Part shown: positions 41,280 to 50,042 of the stretch, one piece after another
Layout: every line of letters starts with the position of its first letter
Position numbering within the stretch: position 1 is the first letter of the stretch
Source: an uncultured Actinomycetes bacterium
GTDB taxonomy: Bacteria > Actinomycetota > Acidimicrobiia > Acidimicrobiales > SZUA-35
Direction: 5' to 3'
DNA length: 50,598 nucleotides
Assembly: GCA_902826025.1 (NCBI GenBank)
Contig: CADEDH010000010.1
Coordinates: forward strand, 1 to 50,598
Translations under genes and position numbers: made by a program
Notes under the pieces: generated by a model
Told to the model about the DNA's origin: nothing
Database searches by the model: none
What the model saw: only the letters and a program-made list of their open reading frames with translations

Positions 41280-43080
41280 CCGGTCCGGTGCAGTCGCCGG
41301 TGGGGGGCAGGCCGGCGGCCACCAGGTCCTTGCAGGCGGCGGGGGCCGAGGTCACGTTGCCCGTCGGACCGGCATCGAGGGTCAGCGTGGTCCTGCCCAC
41401 GAATCCGGCCGGCACGTCGAAGATCTCGCTCAGCTCGCTCACCTCGACGGTGTTGTTGAAGGCCCCCTTGTCGGGTAGCCATTCCGAGCCTCGCAGCACG
41501 AACAGCCGGTAGTTGCCCACCGGGAACCGCTTGACCTGCGTCGTCTCGTTGGCCCGGACATAGAACCGCAACGCGGTGCCCGACTCACTCAGCACCCCGA
41601 TCACCGTGTCCTTGGGCGTGTTGTTGTTGACCTCCAGACCGATGCTGCCGTTCAGCTTGATGGTCGGTTCGCCCAGCACCGTGCCGCTGGCCGGGTACAT
41701 CGATTCGAGGAGGGCGGCGGCGTCGGCGGCCGGCTGGGTGCCGGCACCCTGGACCGTTGCTTCGCTGAGGTAGCCGTTCGCCTCCTTCCAGTGGTTGTCG
41801 CCGAGGGCAACGCGGGCGCAGGCCAACTTGTGACCGGCGATCCAGTCGGGGTTGGTGGCGAAGGGGAGCGACGCAGTGGGGGCCGTGCCCGGGCACAGGC
41901 CGGGCTGGCCGAGCAGGCGGGGCCCGAGGTAGACGGCCTCGTCGCTCTGGGGGTAGAGCCGGGCCAGGTCGAGGTAGAGGTCGACGGCGGTCTCCTCGTT
42001 GCCGGCAGCCAGGGCGGCGTCGCCACAGGTGGCGTACTTCGTCGATCCCTTGGCCCCGAGCAGCGTCCCCAGGCTCTCGATCGAGTCGCAGGTCTGCGGC
42101 GCGTCCACCAGGGCGGTGACCACGGCCGGATCCCCGCTCAACTTCGGCACCTCGTCGGACGTGGCCGCCGCCAGCGCCCGGTCGAACAGATCGACCGCCT
42201 CGGCGTCGGACGAGCCGCCGGCCAGACGCAGGCCGCAGCGGCGCAGGGCGGCGAACGGATGGTCGGCGTCGGTGATCTTCCCGCTGTCCTGCAGGTCGGC
42301 GATCTGGTCGCACAGCGGGCTGTCGGCCCCATCGGCCAGCTCGGGGCCGGCGAGCAGCTTCTGCAGGTGGTCACCGGCGGCCGTCTTGATCGACGGGTGG
42401 CCGGAGTCGGCCCGCAGGCGGGCCAGTGCCACCACCTGAGCTGAAGGGGTGCCGGTGAGGGCCTTGTCGAGGGTCGAGCAGCCCCCGAGCTGGGGAGTGA
42501 GCACAGGCGGGTCGACCCACGGCGGGCGCCAGCGTCCGTCGATGCTCTCGGCGCGACTCTGGACCTCATCGCAATTGGCCACCGAGAACGCCTCGCGGCC
42601 GGCATCGAGGTCGGCGGAGTCGGCCGACGCCACCCGGCTGTCGACGACGAGCACCCCGATCACCAGGATCAGCACGGCGGCGGTGGCCACCGCGGCCAGG
42701 ATCTTCCACTGCTCGGTCAGACGTTGCAGCCCTGGGGTCGCGGCCCGGGCGCCAGGGCCGGGGGGCGGGCCACCTGGAACGCCGGGCGGCGGCGGGGCGC
42801 CCCCTCCGGCCTCCGGGGAGCCTCCTGGCGTTGGCGGGGCCCAGTTCGGGGGCGGGGTCCACGCCGTTCCTGGGGGTGGTGCGGTGACGGTATCGGCCAG
42901 GTTCGCCGGGCCCGGGGGTGGAGGGGATGGTGCGGTGACGGTGTCGGCCTGGTTCGCCGGGCCGGGGGGTGGAGTAGGTGCGACGAAGCTCCACCCGTGT
43001 CCCGGAGGTCCGCCGGTCGGTGGCCCTGGCAGGGGGGCGGTCGGCTCGTCCCCAGGGATTGACTCGGTCGGCTCATCCAC
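41275..43080 (-). CDS. proline-rich single-pass membrane protein with large external domain, unknown function
   Basis: 601 residues. Residues 1 to about 105 are Pro/Gly-rich and cytoplasmic, with a 17-residue tandem repeat (PPPGPANQADTVTAP / PPPGPANLADTVTAP). A membrane segment follows at about 123-145 (ILAAVATAAVLILVIGVLVV). The rest is external, helical and Cys-containing (CSTLD, CDSIES, CGDAAL, CPGTAP), perhaps a TPR-like array, and ends in a beta-rich part of about 110 residues. Start GTG 43080 has GAGGAGGGG upstream; a TTG at 43122 is less likely. Proline-rich N-terminal tails of this kind are common in actinobacterial envelope and signalling proteins. Function unknown. Confidence 0.72.
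   Translation of the reverse strand: MDEPTESIPGDEPTAPLPGPPTGGPPGHGWSFVAPTPPPGPANQADTVTAPSPPPPGPANLADTVTAPPPGTAWTPPPNWAPPTPGGSPEAGGGAPPPPGVPGGPPPGPGARAATPGLQRLTEQWKILAAVATAAVLILVIGVLVVDSRVASADSADLDAGREAFSVANCDEVQSRAESIDGRWRPPWVDPPVLTPQLGGCSTLDKALTGTPSAQVVALARLRADSGHPSIKTAAGDHLQKLLAGPELADGADSPLCDQIADLQDSGKITDADHPFAALRRCGLRLAGGSSDAEAVDLFDRALAAATSDEVPKLSGDPAVVTALVDAPQTCDSIESLGTLLGAKGSTKYATCGDAALAAGNEETAVDLYLDLARLYPQSDEAVYLGPRLLGQPGLCPGTAPTASLPFATNPDWIAGHKLACARVALGDNHWKEANGYLSEATVQGAGTQPAADAAALLESMYPASGTVLGEPTIKLNGSIGLEVNNNTPKDTVIGVLSESGTALRFYVRANETTQVKRFPVGNYRLFVLRGSEWLPDKGAFNNTVEVSELSEIFDVPAGFVGRTTLTLDAGPTGNVTSAPAACKDLVAAGLPPTGDCTGPA
42878..42979. repeat. 51-bp tandem repeat, two copies, in the proline-rich region
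   Basis: Units 42878-42928 and 42929-42979 are nearly identical and begin GGTGCGGTGACGG. The length is a multiple of three, so the copy number can change without a frameshift. Confidence 0.75.
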
Positions 43081-43212
43081 GGCGGCGCCCCTCCTCGACG
43101 TACTGTCATGTTCCGCCGACAACGAGGTCGAATCAAGTCACCCCCCCGGCCGAACTCCCGAACCGGTGGTTCGCCCGACGGCCCGCTATCGAGTGGCGGC
43201 CGCCGCCAGAGC

Positions 43213-43224
43213 TACCGTTGGGGC
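43213..43224 (+). promoter_or_regulatory. candidate leaderless promoter -10 for the AidB-like gene
   Basis: TACCGT at 43213-43218, 6 nt before ATG 43225. Confidence 0.45.
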
Positions 43225-44913
43225 ATGAGGAGCACCGAGTGGCCGATCCCCGACAGCGCCGGTGTGAACCGGTATCTCGACGACCCGGCGCTGCGGTCCC
43301 TGCTGCCGTTGTACCTGCCGGCTGATCTGCTGGCCCACCTCGAGCCGCACCTGGTGGAGCTGGGGGCATTGGCCGGGGGCGAACTGGACCGATTGGCGGC
43401 GTCGGCCGATCGCAACCCGCCCCAGCTCGTGCACCGCAATCGCCGGGGTGAGGACAGCCAGGCGATCGTGAAACATCCCGACTACGTGGCCATGGAGCGC
43501 CTGGCCTTCGAGCAGTTCGGCCTGGCCGCGCTGTCGCACCGGGCCGGCGTGCTCGGTTGGGACAGCCCGATGCCACCGGCGGCCAAGTATGCACTGACCT
43601 ACCTGTTCGTGCAGGCCGAGTTCGGGCTGTGCTGCCCGGTGAGCATGACCGACTCGCTCACCCGCACCCTGCGCCGCTTCGCCGGCCAGGAGCTGATCGA
43701 CCGCTACCTGGATGACCTCACGGTGCAGGATGTCGACCAGCTCACCCAGGGTGCCATGTTCATGACCGAGCAGGGGGCGGGGTCGGACGTGGCCGCCACC
43801 ACCACCCGGGCCGAGCCCGCCCCCGACGGATCCTGGCGGCTCCACGGCGACAAGTGGTTCTGCTCCAATCCCGACGCCGGTCTGGCCATGGTGCTGGCCC
43901 GCCACGACGGCGGCCCGCCCGGGATGCGGGGCGTGTCGCTGTTCCTGCTGCCGGCCGTGCTCCCCGACGGCACGGCCAACCGCTACCGGATCGTGCGGCT
44001 GAAGGACAAGCTCGGCACCCGCTCGATGGCCAGCGGCGAGATCGTGCTCGACGGGGCCACGGCCTACCTGGTGGGGGAGTTGGGCCGGGGCTTCGTCCAG
44101 ATGGCCGACATGGTCAACAACTCGAGGCTGTCGAACGCGGTGCGGGCGGCGGGGATGATGCAGCGCTGCACGGCCGAGGCGTTCTTCATCGCACGGGAGC
44201 GGGAGGCGTTCGGTCGCCGTCTGATCGACATGCCCCTGATGCGCCGGCAGTTGCTCAAGCTGCTGGTGCCGACGGAGCAGGCCCGCACGATGGTGCTGCA
44301 GACGGCCGAGGTGCTGCGCCGGTCCGATGCCGGTGATCCCGAGGCCTACAAGTTGTTGCGGATCCTCACCCCTCTGCTCAAGTTCCGGGCCTGCCGGGAC
44401 GCCCGAAAGGTCAGCGGCGACGCCATGGAGGTGCGGGGCGGCTGCGGCTATATCGAGGAGTGGGGCGACCCCCGCTTCGTGCGCGACACCCACCTCGGGT
44501 CGATCTGGGAGGGCACGAGCAACATCGTGGCCCTCGACGTGGTGCGGGCCATGCGCCGGGAGGGGTCGCTGGCGGCGCTGGAAGACCACTGGTCGTCGCT
44601 GCTGGCCGCCGGCGCCGTCGACGACGAGCGCCGCCGGGTGGTGGAGCGGGTGTGGGCCGGCGTGGTCGGTCTGGCCAAGGCGGCCGAGGCCGAGGGCGGT
44701 GAGGCGCTGACCCGGCGGGCCGCCACCGCTCTCTACGCCTTCACCGCCGCGGTGGCGATGCTGTGGGAGGCCGGCCGGCTCGGCTCGCCCGAGCGCCGGT
44801 ACCTGGCCGATCTGACGCTGGCCCACCGGCTGCTACCGGGCGATCCGCTGGCGCCCGAGCCCGGCGTGTCACCGGAGGCCGAAGGGGTGCTGCTCGATCG
44901 CTCAGCCCCGTAG
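43225..44913 (+). CDS. AidB-like acyl-CoA dehydrogenase family protein
   Basis: 562 residues, the length of the AidB branch (E. coli AidB 541) rather than ordinary dehydrogenases (about 380). FAD-contact segments are TEQGAGSDVAATTT and GDKWFCSNPDA; LGTRSMASGEIVLDGATA and GGCGYIEEWGDPRFVRD follow; the C-terminal GTSNIVALDVVRA is typical of this branch. AidB binds DNA and isovaleryl-CoA and is induced by alkylating agents in enterobacteria; here no Ada-type gene is adjacent, so a role in lipid catabolism or stress is equally open. Its last 12 nt overlap the convergent OmpA-like gene. Confidence 0.87.
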   Translation: MRSTEWPIPDSAGVNRYLDDPALRSLLPLYLPADLLAHLEPHLVELGALAGGELDRLAASADRNPPQLVHRNRRGEDSQAIVKHPDYVAMERLAFEQFGLAALSHRAGVLGWDSPMPPAAKYALTYLFVQAEFGLCCPVSMTDSLTRTLRRFAGQELIDRYLDDLTVQDVDQLTQGAMFMTEQGAGSDVAATTTRAEPAPDGSWRLHGDKWFCSNPDAGLAMVLARHDGGPPGMRGVSLFLLPAVLPDGTANRYRIVRLKDKLGTRSMASGEIVLDGATAYLVGELGRGFVQMADMVNNSRLSNAVRAAGMMQRCTAEAFFIAREREAFGRRLIDMPLMRRQLLKLLVPTEQARTMVLQTAEVLRRSDAGDPEAYKLLRILTPLLKFRACRDARKVSGDAMEVRGGCGYIEEWGDPRFVRDTHLGSIWEGTSNIVALDVVRAMRREGSLAALEDHWSSLLAAGAVDDERRRVVERVWAGVVGLAKAAEAEGGEALTRRAATALYAFTAAVAMLWEAGRLGSPERRYLADLTLAHRLLPGDPLAPEPGVSPEAEGVLLDRSAP

Positions 44914-45819
44914 GGTGCCCTCGATCACCAGCTCGACGTGCCGGTCGGTGTCGGCATCGATGTCGGCTGCCTCGTCGTGGGGCTCGTCGGCCTCGCCCAC
45001 GGGGTCGAGCTCGATCTGGCTCGGCGAGGCCCCCACCGACAGCAGGTAATTGCATACGGCCGTGGCCCGCAGGTTGGCCACCTGGAGATTGAGGTCGTAG
45101 CTGCCTTTGGCGTCGGTTCGGGCCACCACCCGAACGGTCAGGTCGGGAAAGGCCGCCAGCAGACGGGCTGTGAGGTCGAGCTGCCCGAGATCGCCCGAGC
45201 CGACCTCGATGCTGTTGAGGTCGAACAGCAGCCGGTCGGGAAGATACACGGCCACCGCGGTGTCGGCCGGGGAGCCGGGGACGATGGCGAGCTGATCGAC
45301 CACGGAACCGCCGGTGGCCGTTGCCAGCGTGGCCACCAGGGCGTCGCCGACCGCTCTGGTGGGTGCCTGGCCTCGCAGCGTCACCTGGCCGCCCGAGATC
45401 GTGACGTAGCGGACGGCACCCTGCGGGTTCTCGGCGGCGGTCGTCGCCGCCGGGGCTTCGACTTCGTCCGGCGGGGGCTGGGTCGGGTCGACCGGGGAGG
45501 ATCCGATCGTCGCCGCCGGCCCGGCCGGAGCAGCGACGGTGGGGGTGGCGGTGGGCTCCGCCGTTGTCGTCGCCGACACGACCGCCGCCGCCGTGGGCCG
45601 TTCGCCGGTGTCGCTCGTGGTCGACTCGTCGCCGTCGGCCGCCAGGGCCGCCAGCCCGCCCAGGAGGACCACGAGCAGCGCCAAGCCGGCGGCGAGCCAC
45701 CAGATCCACGGGCGCCGCCTTTCGGCTGTTTCCGCCCCCGGTACCGACGGTCCCTCGGGCGGCGTCGGATCCGGGCGCGGGTGTGTCAGCTCGGCGAGTA
45801 AATCGTCGATATCGCTCAT
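44902..45819 (-). CDS. OmpA-family protein with one membrane anchor
   Basis: 305 residues. A short acidic cytosolic head, a membrane segment at about 38-60 (WIWWLAAGLALLVVLLGG), a long Thr/Ala/Pro linker, a BON-like stretch (GGQVTLRGQAPTRAVGDAL), and a C-terminal OmpA-type peptidoglycan-binding domain (LLFDLNSIEVGSGDL, NLQVANLRATAVCNYLLS, DRHVELVIEG). The layout is like mycobacterial OmpATb (ArfA). It would be anchored in the inner membrane and bind the wall. ATG 45819 has GGAGGG upstream. Confidence 0.83.
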   Translation of the reverse strand: MSDIDDLLAELTHPRPDPTPPEGPSVPGAETAERRRPWIWWLAAGLALLVVLLGGLAALAADGDESTTSDTGERPTAAAVVSATTTAEPTATPTVAAPAGPAATIGSSPVDPTQPPPDEVEAPAATTAAENPQGAVRYVTISGGQVTLRGQAPTRAVGDALVATLATATGGSVVDQLAIVPGSPADTAVAVYLPDRLLFDLNSIEVGSGDLGQLDLTARLLAAFPDLTVRVVARTDAKGSYDLNLQVANLRATAVCNYLLSVGASPSQIELDPVGEADEPHDEAADIDADTDRHVELVIEGTLRG

Positions 45820-45945
45820 CCTCGCCCTCCCTCCAGGGCTATCCCGCCGCTCACTGTACCGGAGCGGCGGGCGGCCCGGATCGGGCGCGCTGGCGACCCC
45901 GGCCCCAAAGGTTGGGGCCGGCGATCGAGGGGGTACTCCATCGCC

Positions 45946-46296
45946 ATGACCGTCACCAACGCTCTCGCCAGCCTCGCCGTCCGTGATCTGCGGTCTGCCA
46001 GCGAATGGTACGAACGGATCCTCGGCCCCGGCTCTCAGCCGATGACCGAGGTGGTGGAATGGCAGATGGAGGGTGGCGGCGGCCTCCAGGTGTACGCCGC
46101 TCCGGAGCGGGCCGGCCACGGCTCGTGCACCCTCGTGGTGAGCGACATCGATGAGGTGATCCGCCAGCTGGAGGGGGCGGGGGTGGCGACGGTCGAGCCG
46201 ACCCGTACCGATCAGGTCGATGTGATCATGATCCAGGACCCCGACGGCAACTCGCTCGCCTTCGCCAAGCCGAAGGATCCTTCACTGGTCCAGTGA
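45946..46296 (+). CDS. VOC (glyoxalase/extradiol dioxygenase-like) protein
   Basis: 116-residue single VOC domain of the type ASLAVRDLRSASEWYERILG, ending in VIMIQDPDGNSLAFAKP. The Glu and His ligands of enzymatic members are not clearly present, so it may be a binding or resistance protein rather than a dioxygenase. The ATG at 45946 is 9 codons before the fold starts; TACTCC lies 6 nt upstream. Followed by a 124-bp gap with a promoter, so probably a separate unit from the ligB cluster. Confidence 0.85.
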   Translation: MTVTNALASLAVRDLRSASEWYERILGPGSQPMTEVVEWQMEGGGGLQVYAAPERAGHGSCTLVVSDIDEVIRQLEGAGVATVEPTRTDQVDVIMIQDPDGNSLAFAKPKDPSLVQ

Positions 46297-46370
46297 CCGC
46301 CGACGGACCCGGGCCCGTTCGCTGTTCCCGTCGATGTCGGCGCTTCGTCGACCGTGGGGGGCCGGAGGGG

Positions 46371-46383
46371 TAACCTGCCGACC
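46371..46383 (+). promoter_or_regulatory. candidate leaderless promoter -10 ahead of the ligB leader ORF
   Basis: TAACCT at 46371-46376 is 7 nt from ATG 46384. It probably drives the uORF-ligB-ligA-formamidase operon. Confidence 0.5.
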
Positions 46384-46428
46384 ATGTACGAGCCAGGAGC
46401 AGTGGTGGGGGAGGCGGGCGGTGGCTGA
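46384..46428 (+). CDS. 14-codon leader ORF overlapping the ligB start
   Basis: ATG 46384 followed by 13 codons (MYEPGAVVGEAGGG) and TGA at 46426-46428, overlapping the GTG start of ligB (46421) by 8 nt. The ATG is placed 7 nt after a TANNNT element, as leaderless genes are here. It could couple ribosomes to ligB. Whether the peptide has a function is unknown, and it may be a fortuitous reading frame. Confidence 0.4.
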   Translation: MYEPGAVVGEAGGG

Positions 46429-47293
46429 CGTCGTGCTGGCGGTGGCCGCCAGCCACGCACCGGGCCTGGCCGGGCTGTACGCCGGGGCCCCGGAAGACAC
46501 CAAGGCCGAGGTAGACAAGATGTACGGCACGATGGCGGCCGAGATCGCGGCGGCCGAGCTCGACGTGCTGATCGTGATCGGCAACGACCACCTGGCCAAC
46601 TCCCGGGTGCTGGAGTACCCCGACTTCCTGGTGGGCTTGGCGCCCGAGCACGTCGGCCCGTTCGAGTGGTTCAAGCCCTGGCTCAACTGCCGCGACTACC
46701 GGCTGCGGGGCAACCCCGAGGTGGGCGGGGCCATCATCAATGGCATGGCCCGGCGGGGCATCAAGTTCTTCGGGCGCCGGGAGAACCTCCGCTTCGACGA
46801 CAACCTGTCGATCCCCACCGTCCTGTGCGACCTCGACCGCAACGACGTCCCGGTGGTGCCGATCCTGCAGAACTGCACCGTGCCCCCGATCCCCGACCAG
46901 CGCCGGTGCTACGCCGTGGGCGAGGCCCTGGGCAGCATCATCCGCCACGACCTACCGGACGGCATGCGGGTGGGGCTATTCGGCTCGGGGGGCCTGTCGC
47001 ACGAGCCGGGGGGCAAGCGGTACTTCTTCATAGACCGGGAGTTCGACGACTGGTTCCTCGGCCTGCTGGAGCACGGCGACCACGACAAGCTGCTCGACGA
47101 GGTGACCCCGGAACGGGCGGAGCAGTCGGGTGAGGGGGGCACGGCCGAGCTGTTCGCCTGGTTCGTGGTGTTGGGCGCCATCGGCCCCCAGCCCTGCACC
47201 CGCCTCGGCTACACCGCCTACGACAACTTCAAGTGCGGTGTCGGTGCCGTGCGCTGGGAGATGGGGGCACGGACGGCGAACGGGGCGGTCTGA
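46421..47293 (+). CDS. class III extradiol dioxygenase catalytic subunit (LigB-like)
   Basis: 290-residue LigB-fold protein. Fe(II) ligands and catalytic His fit the family: His12 in AASHAPG, His57 in IGNDHLAN and the later His in GGLSHEPGG. It is expected to cleave a catechol-type ring next to the hydroxyls, with the small subunit encoded immediately downstream. GTG 46421 is chosen because GGGGAGG precedes it and VADVVLAVAASH is where homology begins. The stop overlaps the next ATG (TGATG). The exact substrate (protocatechuate, gallate or an aminophenol) cannot be called; neighbours for amide hydrolysis hint at an amide-bearing or nitrogen-containing compound. Confidence 0.87.
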   Translation: MADVVLAVAASHAPGLAGLYAGAPEDTKAEVDKMYGTMAAEIAAAELDVLIVIGNDHLANSRVLEYPDFLVGLAPEHVGPFEWFKPWLNCRDYRLRGNPEVGGAIINGMARRGIKFFGRRENLRFDDNLSIPTVLCDLDRNDVPVVPILQNCTVPPIPDQRRCYAVGEALGSIIRHDLPDGMRVGLFGSGGLSHEPGGKRYFFIDREFDDWFLGLLEHGDHDKLLDEVTPERAEQSGEGGTAELFAWFVVLGAIGPQPCTRLGYTAYDNFKCGVGAVRWEMGARTANGAV

Positions 47294-47616
47294 TGGGGCT
47301 GGACGCGTTCAACCACAGCCTCGTCACCCATGACCTGGTGCAGGACCTCAAGTGGGACGCCGAGTTGCGTGCGCGGTTCGGGACCGACCGGGCGGCCGTG
47401 CTCGACCGGTACGCGCTCCTCGCCGCCGAGCGGGAGGCGATCGAGGCCGGTGACTTCCGCACCCTGTACGACATGGGCCTCCACCCCTATCTGGGCGGCC
47501 AACTGGCCCGCCTGATGTACGGCAACGCCGCCGGGCCCGACGCCACCCGGGCCGTCAACCGGCTGATCGCGTCGCTCACCGGCACCGAACGCCCCGACGA
47601 CCGAACCACCACCTGA
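47293..47616 (+). CDS. LigA-like small subunit of extradiol dioxygenase
   Basis: 107 residues, the size and pattern of LigA-type alpha subunits (RYALLAAEREAIEAGDFRTL followed by YDMGLHPYLGGQLARLMYG). It caps the active site of the LigB subunit. Starts within the ligB stop (TGATG), giving an equal ratio. The order large-then-small is the reverse of Sphingobium ligAB. Confidence 0.87.
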   Translation: MGLDAFNHSLVTHDLVQDLKWDAELRARFGTDRAAVLDRYALLAAEREAIEAGDFRTLYDMGLHPYLGGQLARLMYGNAAGPDATRAVNRLIASLTGTERPDDRTTT

Positions 47617-48579
47617 GTGGCCACCGTCCACCGGCTTCCCGCCGATCACACCACGGTGAAGGTGGGGGTGATCGACGCCGCTCACCGGCCGGTGCTGGCC
47701 ATCGACCCCGGTGACGAGGTGGTCATGGCCACCTGGAGCCACTGGGGCAACCGGGTGGAACCGGGGATGCCGCTCGACGCCGTGCTCGCCCTGCGGGCCG
47801 ACTTTCCCGTCGGACCCCACTCGATGACGGGCCCGATCGAGATCCGGGGGGCCGAGCCGGGCGATGTGCTCCAGGTCGACGTGCTGGAGCTGGTGCCCGG
47901 CCCGTGGGGGTTCAACCTGGCGCTGCCAGCGCCCCTGGGTCGGGGGGTGCTGGCCGACCAGTTCCCCCACGGCGCCGTCCGTCATCTGGCGCTCGACCGG
48001 GAGACGCTCACCACCGAGCTGCTGCCCGGCGTCGCCCTGCCCCTCACCCCGTTCCTGGGCATCATGGGTGTGGCCCCCGAGGCCGACGGACCCCAGTCGT
48101 CGGTGCCGCCCGGCCCGTTCGGGGGCAACCTCGACCTGCGGGACCTCGTGGTGGGTACCTCGCTCCACCTGCCGGTGTTCCGGCCCGGGGCCGGGTTCTA
48201 CGCCGGCGACGGCCACGCCGCCCAGGGCGACGGCGAGGTCAACCAGACGGCGATCGAGACCTCGATGGAGCGGGTGCGCCTGCGGTTCAGGGTGACGCCG
48301 GCCGATCGGGTTCCCGATCTGTTGCGGTTGCCGTGGGCCGAGACCCCCACTCACCTGGTGGCCCTCGGGCTCGACGAGGATCTCGACCTGGCCGTGCGCC
48401 AGGCGGTGGAGGCCCTGGTCCGCCAGCTCACCGCCCGCTTCGGCGTGCCGCCCGACGACGCCTACGCCCTGGCCTCCCTGGCCGCCGACGTGGAGGTCAC
48501 GCAGGCCGTGAACCGGGTCAAGGGCGCCCACGCCCGCCTGCCCTGGACGGTCCTCGGGTTGCCCGGCCCTCCCGGCTGA
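47617..48579 (+). CDS. acetamidase/formamidase family protein
   Basis: 320 residues. It follows the ligA-like stop without a gap (GTG 47617). Motifs of the FmdA/AmdA family: SHWGNRVEPGMPL, HSMTGPIEIRGAEPGDVLQVDVLEL, PFGGNLDLRDLVVGTSLHLPVF, and GDGHAAQGDGEVNQTAIET. It should hydrolyse a small amide to the acid and ammonia. Its place in the dioxygenase operon suggests an amide intermediate in the same pathway, but this is inference. Confidence 0.88.
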   Translation: MATVHRLPADHTTVKVGVIDAAHRPVLAIDPGDEVVMATWSHWGNRVEPGMPLDAVLALRADFPVGPHSMTGPIEIRGAEPGDVLQVDVLELVPGPWGFNLALPAPLGRGVLADQFPHGAVRHLALDRETLTTELLPGVALPLTPFLGIMGVAPEADGPQSSVPPGPFGGNLDLRDLVVGTSLHLPVFRPGAGFYAGDGHAAQGDGEVNQTAIETSMERVRLRFRVTPADRVPDLLRLPWAETPTHLVALGLDEDLDLAVRQAVEALVRQLTARFGVPPDDAYALASLAADVEVTQAVNRVKGAHARLPWTVLGLPGPPG

Positions 48580-48600
48580 TTCGGCCCGCCGGGCGAACCC

Positions 48601-49410
48601 TCAGGCGATGGCCAAGGGGCGCAGGGGGCTGCCGGTGGCGCCGGCGATGGGGAGGGGGAGGGCGACGAAGGTGACGCTGCGGGCGCCGGCGGCGGCCAGC
48701 TCCTCCAGGTCGAGGTTCTCGATGATGTGGATGCCGGTGTCCACCAGGAGCAGGGCGTGCACCGAGTCGCCGGGGCTGGGGATGCACTCGAAGGCCGGGG
48801 TGTCGGACCCGGCGGCCAGCACCTGGTGCTCGATCAGCCAGTGGGCGGCCGAGTCGTCGGGGCCGGGCCAGCCGGCGCCGGCGTTGTTGAACCGCACCGG
48901 CTCGTCCCAGAACCGGGCCCAGCCGGTACGGATCAGCACCACGTCGCCGGGGCGGATGTCGACATCGGCGGCGCCGGCCACCTGGGCCAGCTCGTCGCCC
49001 GTGATCGGTTCGGCCGGGCCCAGGTTGTCGACGCCTCGGTGACCGGCCACGTCGAGCAGGTGGGCCCGCACGATCATGGGCGGGATGGCGGCGGCGTCGA
49101 GGGTGGTGAGGCCGTTGGTGGTCTCGATCTGGTCGGCCGGGCAGCCACCGTGAACCAGACCGTCCCGGCTGAAGTGGCCGAGGGCGTCGATGTGGGTGGC
49201 TACGTGGGTGGAGGTGACGATCTGCTCGTTGGCGAAGCTCGACTTGCCGGCCCGGGGGGCCGGGTGGGGGTCGCCGTGGCGCCGGTACATGGCGATGCTG
49301 TAGGGCGGGTGGGGGCCGTAGACGGGCATGGCCGGCGTCAGGCGGTGCGAGAGGTCGAACACCCGGCCGCTGGTGCCGGGGCCGAACAGTCGCTCGATGT
49401 CGAGTTGCAT
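48601..49410 (-). CDS. cyclase family protein (kynurenine formamidase-like)
   Basis: 269-residue metal-dependent hydrolase. The metal motif HVATHIDALGHF (HxxxHxDxxxHF) is present, and VFDLSHRLTPAMPVYG starts the domain; DVVLIRTGW and GIHIIENLDLEELA are conserved further on. Members open cyclic amides or hydrolyse formamides (kynurenine formamidase, isatin hydrolase). The gene converges on the formamidase gene. ATG 49410 has TAGAAC 6 nt upstream. A joint pathway with the operon to its left is plausible. Confidence 0.88.
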   Translation of the reverse strand: MQLDIERLFGPGTSGRVFDLSHRLTPAMPVYGPHPPYSIAMYRRHGDPHPAPRAGKSSFANEQIVTSTHVATHIDALGHFSRDGLVHGGCPADQIETTNGLTTLDAAAIPPMIVRAHLLDVAGHRGVDNLGPAEPITGDELAQVAGAADVDIRPGDVVLIRTGWARFWDEPVRFNNAGAGWPGPDDSAAHWLIEHQVLAAGSDTPAFECIPSPGDSVHALLLVDTGIHIIENLDLEELAAAGARSVTFVALPLPIAGATGSPLRPLAIA

Positions 49411-49427
49411 CCGGATGTTCTAGCGCC

Positions 49428-50042
49428 TCAGCCGGGGGCGCTGTTCACCGCGGCGTTGATCCCGGCGATCGTGATCATGGTGTCGAGCAGTACCTCCAGT
49501 TCGGCCCGCGGTGGCACGAAGCCCCGGCCGGCGTCGGCGTTCAGCTCGATGTGGTGCCCGGTGGCGCTGAACGAGATGCCGGGTAGCGGGTTGTCCTGGG
49601 GGAGGCCCAGGTCGGTGGCCGTCCGGGCCACCCCGGCGGCGGTGAGCCGGGCCACCAGGGCCGGGTCGGCCGCCTCCACCCGCCACCCCTGGCGCCCGAT
49701 CGTGACTTGCCAGTCGGCCGCGCCGGCCTGGTCGAACAGCCGAAGGATGAAGCGGTTATAACGGGCAGGATCCTCCCCCGGACCCAGGCCCGACTTGGGC
49801 AGGGCGGTGGCCACCACCGGCAGCCCGCGCCACGAGCCCCGCATGACGCTGGTGTTGGGGCTGTTGCCCGACACCACCCGGCCGCTCACCAGGCCCAGCA
49901 CCGGCTGCCAGGCCATCCGGTGGCGGACGTTGTCGATCTTGGCCAGCACGAAGGCGAAGGCGAACACGAACAGCAGGAAAACGACCACTGTCATCACGTT
50001 GAAGGGCGTCAATCCGTCCGACGACGAACTCTGGGCCAGCAT
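49428..50042 (-). CDS. membrane-anchored protein, unknown function
   Basis: 204 residues. An N-terminal membrane segment is visible at about 15-35 (NVMTVVVFLLFVFAFAFVLA), followed by a soluble part that starts after a basic IDNVRHR stretch. I do not recognise a family; the soluble part has alternating strands and helices and the segment GHHIELNADAGRGF. The start ATG 50042 lies 8 nt after TACCAT. Divergent from the moxR-like remnant. Confidence 0.6.
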   Translation of the reverse strand: MLAQSSSSDGLTPFNVMTVVVFLLFVFAFAFVLAKIDNVRHRMAWQPVLGLVSGRVVSGNSPNTSVMRGSWRGLPVVATALPKSGLGPGEDPARYNRFILRLFDQAGAADWQVTIGRQGWRVEAADPALVARLTAAGVARTATDLGLPQDNPLPGISFSATGHHIELNADAGRGFVPPRAELEVLLDTMITIAGINAAVNSAPG

